Positions 57,525 to 64,000 of a stretch of DNA of 64,000 bases are shown here, in pieces. Each line of letters opens with the position of its first letter. Position 1 is the stretch's first letter. Under the pieces are notes generated by a model, which saw only the letters and a program-made list of their open reading frames with translations, was not told where the DNA came from and ran no database searches. The translations under genes and the position numbers were made by a program. Source of the stretch: Siderastrea siderea. Taxonomy: Eukaryota > Cnidaria > Anthozoa > Scleractinia > Rhizangiidae. The stretch is taken from the NCBI GenBank assembly GCA_964030785.1, contig OZ034977.1:27710152-27774151 (forward strand). Reading direction: 5' to 3'.

Positions 57525-58386
57525 ATGACACAACTATACGAAATTAAAGTTAGTTTATCACCAAACCAGAAAAAGAATCTTAGTAACGCGTATTCATAAA
57601 AGAGAAACAATAGTTCTAAGGCTCACGAAGGACTCTCTATCTGGGAATGATACTCTGTATGTACCTCAGAATATAGTTAAACGATTGGAAAAAAATCGGA
57701 AACTTAAGAAAGGGATGGACATTAAACTTTCTAAAACAAACATTCGAAAGCAAGTAGGTGGATCTCTTCTGTCTACAGTTCTGGCGCTTGGAAGAACTTT
57801 TGTTCCAACGATTGCTAAGACTCTTGGATTGTCGGCTTTAGCTGGAGCAGCTAGTGAAGGAGCATCTCAGATTGTTAAGAAGATATCTGGAAAAGGTGTT
57901 CAAACTGGTGGGTTTCTCATACCACAAAATAAAATCGATCAGTTGATAGCATACAAACATCTTTTGACAACCAAACAAAAGAAGGATATATTAAATGCTC
58001 TACAAACAGGCTCTGGTGTTCATATAAAACCGACTAAAGTACAAACAGGTGGTTTCTTAGGTACTCTTCTTGCATCAATTGGAGTCCCTTTAGCTATTGA
58101 GGCAATAAAGAAGATGACTGGTAAAGGTGCCCCTCAGATGGGTCAACCGAAACAAAGACCACCCAGATCTATACCAAATCCAACTACTGTTAACAATCAA
58201 GATGGTGGTTTGTTAGTCCCAATGTATAGAACTCCACCTTTTTATGGAAATTGGTCTGATCAAACATTAGGTATGGGGACTAAAAAAAAAGCTCCCAAAA
58301 AAAAAGCTCAGAAAAAGGGCAACGGTCTACTATTGGGCAAGAACTCACCCTTCAAAAACGTCCCACTGTTAAACATTTTGTTGTAA
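57525..58386 (+). pseudogene. virion precursor with four GG cleavage-type sites, one frameshift
   Basis: From ATG 57,525 the frame reads MTQLYEIKVSLSPNQKKNLS and stops near 57,595; the next frame continues ETIVLRLTKDSLSGNDTLYV, MDIKLSKTNIRKQVGG, so a one-base change breaks it. Repeated sites follow: QVGGS, QTGGF (twice) and QDGGL, with hydrophobic segments between (SLLSTVLALGRTFVPTIAKT). The end is Lys-rich then KNSPFKNVPLLNILL. Multiple GG sites after Gln suggest a polyprotein cut by the adjacent protease into membrane-active or core peptides. Confidence 0.7.
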
Positions 58387-58394
58387 AACCAAAA

Positions 58395-58844
58395 TTCCAT
58401 AAGAATGTCCCATTAAGCAATTATGATTTAATAAAATGGTGTAAATATCTGAATATCCCAATCAAAGATGTTCTGTCTCGAGATGAAAATGTTCCTCACA
58501 ATCATAGACAGGCTCTATTCATTTACAATCTTGAACCGAGTTATATGTCAGGGAGTCATTGGGTGGCTACTTATGTTAAGGACAAAGTCATCAATTACTT
58601 TGATAGCTTTGGTTTGCCTCCCTTCCAAGAAATGGTCAATCATGCGAGAAAAAAGAATTTAACATTGCTTCATCAGAACAATCAAATACAAAATTTACTG
58701 ACGACAACATGCGGTTACTTCTGTTTGTACTTTTTGAATGAGATGAATAAGGGTAAATCATATTTTGATCTGTTGGAAGTTTTCGACATATATGATACGA
58801 CGAATAATGAGAGGTTTCTAGAACGGTATTTCAAAAATATGTAA
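58395..58844 (+). CDS. adenain-like cysteine protease, no in-frame ATG at its N-terminus
   Basis: Homology starts at KNVPLSNYDLIKWCKYLNIP near 58,400. Catalytic His in GSHWVATY, Asp in NYFDSFG and Cys in TTCGYFCLYFL are all present. The first in-frame ATG is 58,545, inside the domain, 50 residues after the conserved start and only three residues before the His motif. The original start is probably lost or the protein is made by another route. It follows the precursor gene with the frame overlapping its end. Confidence 0.75.
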   Translation, partial: FHKNVPLSNYDLIKWCKYLNIPIKDVLSRDENVPHNHRQALFIYNLEPSYMSGSHWVATYVKDKVINYFDSFGLPPFQEMVNHARKKNLTLLHQNNQIQNLLTTTCGYFCLYFLNEMNKGKSYFDLLEVFDIYDTTNNERFLERYFKNM

Positions 58845-58855
58845 TCAAGTTATAT

Positions 58856-59257
58856 ATGAAATCTTATTGCGTGAAACAAAAAAGGGTCACAGAATGTGTA
58901 CCTGGGAGTGAACGATATGTGAGAGCCAAAAATGGGAGGCTTATGCTTAAATGTATTTGTGGTGAATGTGGTATTACTAAGACTAAATTCGTCAAAAGTC
59001 AAAAAGGAGGTGAAAATCCATTAGGTAAAGCTTTTGAGGCAGCCAAAATAGCCGAACAAATAACTCGCAAAGTAATTCCATCAACCAACCATGTATTTGA
59101 CCGATATTGGTCTGGTGATATCTTAAAAGGTGCTTTCACAGCACCAACAGGTATAACAAGCAAGAAATTCTGGACTAAACCAAAGAAGGGTACTGTCATG
59201 CGTTTGGTGAAAAATCCAAAAACTGGTAAATATGAGAACGTATATATTGAGCCTTAA
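58856..59257 (+). CDS. zinc-ribbon head plus basic tail, core-like protein
   Basis: 133 residues. The first 45 (SYCVKQKRVTECVPGSER, LKCICGECGITKTKFVK) form a Cys-containing ribbon similar to DUF5679. KSQKGGENPLGK follows, a GG cleavage-type site, then a helical and a basic part (KKFWTKPKKGTVMRLVKN). The head is repeated at 59,279. ATG follows AAGTTATAT. Confidence 0.6.
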   Translation: MKSYCVKQKRVTECVPGSERYVRAKNGRLMLKCICGECGITKTKFVKSQKGGENPLGKAFEAAKIAEQITRKVIPSTNHVFDRYWSGDILKGAFTAPTGITSKKFWTKPKKGTVMRLVKNPKTGKYENVYIEP

Positions 59258-59278
59258 TCTAATCTAATCATATTATAT

Positions 59279-60126
59279 ATGAAATCTTATTGCGTGAAAC
59301 AAAAGATGGTCACAGAATGTGTGCCTGGGAGTGAACGATATGAAAAGGCTAAAAATGGGAGGCTTATGCTTAAATGTAAATGCTCTGAATGCGGAATAAC
59401 TAAGACTAAATTCGTTAAACAGGCGGGAAACGGGCTAGCCCGTCGAAAGGGGCGGGCTTACTAGATACAGTAGCATCAACTGGTACTGATTTATTGATTC
59501 ACCACGGTATTCCTTGGTTGGGAAAAAAGGCTGTTGAAATGGGTCGATATTATGGATCAGAAGCCTTGAGAAACCCAAAACTGCAGAAAAAGGCTATCGA
59601 TTATGCTCTGGATAAGTTGAATCCAATGATTCAAAATGTCGGAAGTCAAGCTCTTGATCAATTATCAACCAAAATAAGACCGAATAGAAAGTATAAAACT
59701 GACAGGAAGGATTTGGATGGTGCTGGTGTTGATATACATAAACTAATTGGGAAAATACCAAAACCAAAAGCTGGATGGACTCCTGGAAAGTATAAATACA
59801 TGGGACCATACAATCCTCTCGATAAACAGTTAGAGTATGATAGGAACACTGGAGAGGTCACCAAGTGGCACGTACAACCTTACAATAAAGTGGATGAAAT
59901 AGCAGCTCATCATGATATTTGTTATGATATGGGGAAAAACAAAGGTGAATGTGACAAGAAAATGGTTAAGTCATTGGATGAAATACCTTATGGACAGATG
60001 CCAAAATGGGGACAAACAGCACGATTTCTAATCAACACGAAGCAGAAACTAGGTCTCGGTGTAAAACAAAGGAAGACAAAAAACGGAAAAGGCCGTCGAG
60101 TGAAGAAAACTGGCAAGAAAAATTAG
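59279..60126 (+). pseudogene. ribbon-headed PLA2-like virion protein, broken by a short insertion
   Basis: From ATG 59,279: a second copy of the ribbon head (SYCVKQKMVTECVPGSER), then QAGNGLA and a stop at 59,464. The rest continues in another frame from about 59,460 (LDTVASTGTDLLIHHGIPWL) to 60,126. The C-terminal half has a PLA2-like core: YKYMGPYNPLDKQ near the calcium-loop position and VDEIAAHHDICYDMGKN with His-Asp. A stretch with GGGCT on both sides (59,429-59,458) looks like a short insertion that caused the shift. Likely a virion protein for endosome escape. Confidence 0.7.
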
Positions 60127-61043
60127 CTGATGAGCTTCATAAGCCCATAAAACGAAATTTTACTCGACGGCGTGTTATTGTAAACCACATTGACGAGATA
60201 TGGTGCTCTGATATTGTTGAGATGCAAAAGTTCAGTCGATGGAACGCTGGCTACAGATATCTTCTTATGGTTTTAGATGTATTCTCTAAATACGGTTGGA
60301 TCGTCCCATTAAAAGATAAAAAGGGTGAAACCGTTATGAATGCTTTTAAAACAATCCTTAAAGAAGGTAGAAAACCGAAATATTTATGGACAGACAAAGG
60401 CAAAGAGTATTACAACAAACATGTTAAGGAACTACTTGATAAGAATAAAATAACCTTGTACTCAACTGAGAATGAGGAAAAGTCGTCAGTTTGTGAACGA
60501 TGGAATCGAACAATCAAGTCCAAGATGTGGAAACAGTTTACTGTTAAAGGTAATACACAGTATTTAGACATGCTACCAAAATTAGTGAAAGAATACAATA
60601 ATACAAAACATTCAAGCACGAAGATGACACCAACGGAAGCCAGTAAAAAGAAGAATGAAGGAACTGTCTACTTTAATCTATATGGTGATATGGAAACATC
60701 AAAACAGAAACCGAAATTCAAAGTTGGTGATAAGGTTAGAATAAGTAAGTATAAACGGAATGTGTTTGATAAGGGCTATACACCAAATTGGTCTGAGGAA
60801 GTTTTTACAGTTGATGAAATACAATACACTGATCCAATCACATACAAACTAAAGGATCTCAGAGATGAAGACATTCAAGGGAGTTTTTATGAACCTGAAT
60901 TACTGAAAGCTGAACAAAAGGTATTCAGAATTGATAAAGTCATTCGGAGGGATTATAAAAAGAAGCAAGCTTTGGTGAAGTGGAAGGGGTATAGTGATGA
61001 ATTCAACAGTTGGATACCGTTCAAGGACTTGAAGGATATATAA
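60006..61043 (+). CDS. retroviral-type integrase with chromodomain
   Basis: 345 residues. Asp in IWCSDIVEMQKFSRW, Asp in WTDKGKEYYN, Glu in SVCERWNRTIKSKM give the DDE triad. The core is followed by an SH3-like part (FKVGDKVRISKYKRNVF) and a chromodomain (VFRIDKVIRRDYKKKQALVK). Frame intact, unlike element B's. The start overlaps the previous gene by 121 nt, so a downstream start is possible, but no better ATG precedes the core. Confidence 0.88.
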   Translation: MGTNSTISNQHEAETRSRCKTKEDKKRKRPSSEENWQEKLADELHKPIKRNFTRRRVIVNHIDEIWCSDIVEMQKFSRWNAGYRYLLMVLDVFSKYGWIVPLKDKKGETVMNAFKTILKEGRKPKYLWTDKGKEYYNKHVKELLDKNKITLYSTENEEKSSVCERWNRTIKSKMWKQFTVKGNTQYLDMLPKLVKEYNNTKHSSTKMTPTEASKKKNEGTVYFNLYGDMETSKQKPKFKVGDKVRISKYKRNVFDKGYTPNWSEEVFTVDEIQYTDPITYKLKDLRDEDIQGSFYEPELLKAEQKVFRIDKVIRRDYKKKQALVKWKGYSDEFNSWIPFKDLKDI

Positions 61044-61114
61044 AATGGTTTAAGCAAATATTATCTAATATATATTATATCGATTGATACAGTATATACT
61101 GTTTATTTGCTTTT

Positions 61115-61144
61115 GGTAGCCAAAAATATAATTGTTTCTGGCTA
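61115..61144 (+). repeat. hairpin after the integrase gene
   Basis: TAGCCA at 61,117-61,122 pairs with TGGCTA at 61,139-61,144, extended by AAA/TTT inside with one mismatch. It lies about 70 nt after the integrase stop. A perfect palindrome ACAGTATATACTGT sits just upstream (near 61,089). Confidence 0.5.
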
Positions 61145-61187
61145 TCTTATTTAAACAGAAAATAATATATAGAATTAATACATACAT

Positions 61188-62040
61188 ATGGAAATTTTCA
61201 CTTATGAAGGAAAAAAACTGAATATTATCAAAAAGGATGATGATATTTGGTTTCGTGGTAAAACAGTTGCTAGCATTTTGGGATATTCAAATTCACGAAA
61301 AGTGATTAATGATCATGTTGATGAAGAAGATAAATGTTCACTTAAGAGGCTCAAATCCAAGGGGGACGATTCGTCCCCTTTAACTGAGGTTGATGAAAAT
61401 GACCAAAAATCCAGGAGTAACGATTCGTTACCTTTGACTGGGAACCTCAAAAACACGATTTATATAAATGAATCTGGATTGTACAGCCTAATATTGAGAT
61501 CAAAAATGGATAAAGCTAAAGATTTCCAACGATGGGTTACTAAGGAAGTTTTACCATCAATCAGAAAAACAGGTAAGTATGAATTCAACAACAGGCCATA
61601 CAAAATGCTGACATTCAATATCAACACAGAATATGATTTACATAAAAAGGTAGTCAACTTTATTAGAAACAATTATCCTAAAGCAATCCTAATCCCAACA
61701 TTAGGTGAAAACCAAATTAATGGTAACATGAGAATAAAATCATACAACATGGGTTATCAGAAGGGAGCTTGTAAATATGCATTTGAAGTACTCAGGTTTT
61801 GCAATCGAATTTAAAACACCAACTGGTTATGGAAAGCTTTCAGAAGAACAGGAGATGATGCTACAAGAGTACGAAAACAACAATTACAAAATATTAGTCA
61901 GCAACGATTATGATGAAATCATTAAAGAAATCATACTTTATTTCCAGGGTGTAAGAATCAAATGCAGACATTGTTCCAGAAAATTCAAGTCAACGGAAAC
62001 ATTATGCAAACATTTGAAATTCATACACAAACACTTATAA
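61188..62040 (+). pseudogene. BRO-N protein fused to VRR-NUC-like and zinc-finger parts, frameshifted
   Basis: N-terminal BRO-N domain (FTYEGKKLNIIKKDDDIWFR, then YINESGLYSLILRSKMDKAK and RWVTKEVLPSIRKTG), a middle with a SSPLTEV low-complexity insert, then a nuclease-like part whose frame breaks near 61,770-61,790: GFAIEFKTPTGYGKL and YKILVSNDYDEIIKEIILYF resemble VRR-NUC. The end has CRHCSRKFKS and a later His pair like a C2H2 finger. BRO-N proteins bind DNA; the nuclease call is inferred. ATG follows TACATACAT. Confidence 0.6.
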
Positions 62041-62068
62041 AGAGAAAAATAATATATAGATTATATAT

Positions 62069-62323
62069 ATGGAGAATCAAAAAATTAAGAGAGGTCCTGG
62101 AAGACCAAAAAAGTATTCAACTGAAGAAGAGAGGAAGGAGGCTATAAAACAACAAAAATCGAAGTACATGCTAAATAAGGAATGGTATTGTGACGTTTGT
62201 AAAAATGGACTAAATTATACTCTAGCTGGCAAGCATTGTCATTTGAAGACGATAAAGCACCGAAAAAATAGCATTGCATCAATATCATGGAGAAAAATAA
62301 TTGACATAATACACAAAAAATAA
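62069..62323 (+). CDS. AT-hook and zinc-finger small protein
   Basis: 84 residues. The AT-hook KRGPGRPKKY near residue 8 is followed by a basic helix and a C2H2-like WYCDVCKNGLNYTLAGKHCH. Likely binds AT-rich DNA, such as this element's own promoters. ATG follows TTATATAT. Confidence 0.55.
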   Translation: MENQKIKRGPGRPKKYSTEEERKEAIKQQKSKYMLNKEWYCDVCKNGLNYTLAGKHCHLKTIKHRKNSIASISWRKIIDIIHKK

Positions 62324-62338
62324 ATTCTTTCAATATAG

Positions 62339-62368
62339 TTCAAAGGATCCAATCACGGATCATTTGAA
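62339..62368 (+). repeat. hairpin after the AT-hook gene
   Basis: TTCAAAGGATCC pairs with GGATCATTTGAA (11 of 12 pairs) around AATCAC. It lies 15 nt after the stop codon. A second hairpin of similar position follows the integrase. Confidence 0.6.
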
Positions 62369-62432
62369 TTCTCGACCATATAAAACGCAGCAAAAACTAC
62401 TTAAAAGAATATCAATACTATAGTATATATAT

Positions 62433-64000
62433 ATGGAAATAAAAGAATATAATTATATAGAAATGAACAAAGCTAGTTTGAAGAAACTTAGCAAATCGGA
62501 ACTTATCAAATTGCGATTAAAGCAAGAGAAGAAGAAGCCTGAAATCATAGTGGTTGACGATACCAAGCCAGTTCCAGCATCAAGAACATACAAACCAAGA
62601 CCACCAGTTCCAACACCTCGCAAGAGTGTTAAGCAGATGGCTAAAGAATATGAAGAAAACATTATTCTTCCACCTCCAGAATTCAGGGATGATTACAAAC
62701 CAATTCCAGCACCAAGAACCAAAAAACCAATGGATAAACCGGTTCCAGCACCAAGAACCAAAATAGAACAAACAGACAAAGCCTTAAAAGGTTACACTAA
62801 GTCATTTGAAATAAATATCAAAAACAATAAGGACCCTTTAGCTCAAATGCAAAACACTAGAAAAGCTATAGAATATCGTGTAATAACTTTGTTGAATGAA
62901 ATGAAAGGCTTGAAATACGTTGAAACATTGAAAGTCACATTCGAAAAAATATCAGCTGATGAAATAGTTGAAAAGTCAGTATATTTCAATAGTACACCTC
63001 AAACAATAATCAACCAAATGGAAATCGCTGATTCATTACAATCATCAAAACAACAGATACTGAATAAGATAGCTCAATGGATATCAGAAGGATCTGGTTG
63101 GACAATTAAATCAGTTGATAGTCATTACCTCAACATAGTTAAATACAAGCCATTGAAAGGATCCTCATATATCCAACTACCTTCCGAACTGCGAATGAAG
63201 GGATTAATCAACATAAAAAACGTTGATAACGAATGTTTCCGTTGGTGTCATATCCGACATTTGAATCCACAAGATAAAGACCCACAAAGAATTAAAAAAG
63301 TTGATAAACCATATATTGAGAAGTTAGACTACTCAGGAATTGAATTTCCAGTAACTATTAAGCAGTTCAACAAAATCGAGAAGCAAAACAGTATCAATAT
63401 AAATGTATTCGGATATGAAGACAAACAACCATATCCCATATATGTTTCTAAAGAAAAGTATGAAGATCATATGGAACTACTACTAGTAACGAAAGATGAA
63501 AACAAGCATTATGTTCTCATAAAGGATTTCAATAAATTCATGTACAATCAAACAAAACACAAAGAGAGGAAACACTTTTGTATGCACTGTCTGCAATCTT
63601 TCAGTTCTGAAAGAGTATTAAACAATCATAAAGATAATTGCATTCAAGTAAATGGAACACAAGCAGTAAATATGCCAACTAAAGATAATAACATACTGAA
63701 ATTCAATAATTTTCATAAGCAGCAACCAGTACCATTTGTCATTTATGCTGATTTTGAGGCTATAACAGAGAAGATTCAAGGATGTCAACAGAATAATGAG
63801 TCATCATATACTGAAGCATACCAAAGACATACAGACTGTGGATATGGTTATAAAGTGGTTTGTTGTTATGACGACAAATATACAAAACCAATACAACTAT
63901 ATAGAGATGAAAAGGCTGTTTACAAATTCATGGAAAAGATGTTGAAAGAAGTTAAATATTGTAAGAATATAATGAAAAAGCATTTCGATAAGCCATTAAA
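62433..64000 (+). CDS. protein-primed DNA polymerase B, N-terminal part, runs off the window
   Basis: An open frame of 522 codons to the window end, no stop. The first 120 residues carry four proline-rich repeats (PVPASRT, PVPTPRK, PIPAPRT, PVPAPRT). Later comes LPSELRMKGLINIKNVDNEC, a conserved Polinton PolB N-terminal word, a C2H2-like finger (FCMHCLQSFSSERV) and ExoI VIYADFEA near residue 435. The palm lies beyond 64,000. ATG follows a run of TATATAT. Confidence 0.88.
   Translation, partial: MEIKEYNYIEMNKASLKKLSKSELIKLRLKQEKKKPEIIVVDDTKPVPASRTYKPRPPVPTPRKSVKQMAKEYEENIILPPPEFRDDYKPIPAPRTKKPMDKPVPAPRTKIEQTDKALKGYTKSFEINIKNNKDPLAQMQNTRKAIEYRVITLLNEMKGLKYVETLKVTFEKISADEIVEKSVYFNSTPQTIINQMEIADSLQSSKQQILNKIAQWISEGSGWTIKSVDSHYLNIVKYKPLKGSSYIQLPSELRMKGLINIKNVDNECFRWCHIRHLNPQDKDPQRIKKVDKPYIEKLDYSGIEFPVTIKQFNKIEKQNSININVFGYEDKQPYPIYVSKEKYEDHMELLLVTKDENKHYVLIKDFNKFMYNQTKHKERKHFCMHCLQSFSSERVLNNHKDNCIQVNGTQAVNMPTKDNNILKFNNFHKQQPVPFVIYADFEAITEKIQGCQQNNESSYTEAYQRHTDCGYGYKVVCCYDDKYTKPIQLYRDEKAVYKFMEKMLKEVKYCKNIMKKHFDKPL

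Larger units (their letters stand above)
53905..64000 (+). mobile_element. segment C: left part of an AT-rich Polinton/Maverick, runs off the window
   Basis: All genes run on the plus strand: PPxY protein, penton-like, small protein, MCP, core-like precursor, protease, zinc-ribbon proteins, PLA2-like, integrase, BRO-N/VRR-NUC, AT-hook protein, and PolB that continues past 64,000. The left border carries GTACTTCCAGTTAGACCCC, homologous (inverted) to the end of segment A. Frameshifts or stops in at least three genes show an inactive copy. Confidence 0.85.

Noticed and set aside
21460..64000. Segments A and C as two halves of one element with B inserted in the middle.
   Set aside because: B's target duplication lies in host-like DNA, and the facing ends of A and C are homologous inverted termini rather than a continuous gene region. 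Kept only as a possibility.

Overview
The window is animal nuclear DNA dense in mobile elements. Intron-exon genes with GT/AG junctions, a BEL/Pao retrotransposon, many short inverted-repeat elements and three Polinton/Maverick (adintovirus-like) segments point to an invertebrate. I infer an anthozoan cnidarian from the repeat and gene style; nothing in the sequence proves the species.

Layout. 1-6,764: a decayed BEL/Pao retrotransposon on the minus strand, running off the left edge. 6,833-13,078: a spliced plus-strand gene with a RanBP2-type zinc finger and a MULE-like transposase, broken by lesions and by a short transposon in its last exon. 13,250-21,450: short inverted-repeat elements, a relic of an integrase-core gene with a 0.7 kb duplication, three in-frame exons of the U2 snRNP A' gene (SNRPA1) on the minus strand, and an alpha-kinase pseudogene. 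21,460-25,411 (segment A): part of an AT-rich Polinton with a VLTF3-like factor, a two-TM protein, a fibre-like protein and the packaging ATPase. 26,133-48,037 (element B): a complete 21.9 kb Polinton with terminal inverted repeats of 458/459 bp and a 6-bp target duplication (ATTCTA). 48,044-53,900: flanking host DNA with one likely first exon, an 89-bp minisatellite and small inverted-repeat elements. 53,905-64,000 (segment C): the left part of another AT-rich Polinton, cut off by the window edge inside its DNA polymerase gene.

Element B carries a full virus-like set: protein-primed DNA polymerase, chromodomain integrase (one frameshift), FtsK/A32-type ATPase, adenain-like protease, double-jelly-roll major capsid protein, two penton-like proteins, a PLA2-like protein, and a family of tiny Arg-rich proteins with QRGG or RGG sites resembling the adenovirus core-peptide layout. 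Accessory genes lie mainly at the ends: a putative transcription activator, a zf-GRF protein, a SLOG-fold protein, a tandem RING-like protein, and (mid-element) a SLATT-like two-TM protein and a tRNA-like Pol III gene. Its genes use host-style CCAAT/E-box/TATA promoters.

Segments A and C use a different signal: an AT-rich block fused to the start codon at nearly every gene. They share a terminal sequence in inverted orientation and carry complementary, non-overlapping gene sets, so they belong to one family. C has several frameshifts and is an inactive copy; B looks very young because its two inverted repeats differ at only two positions.
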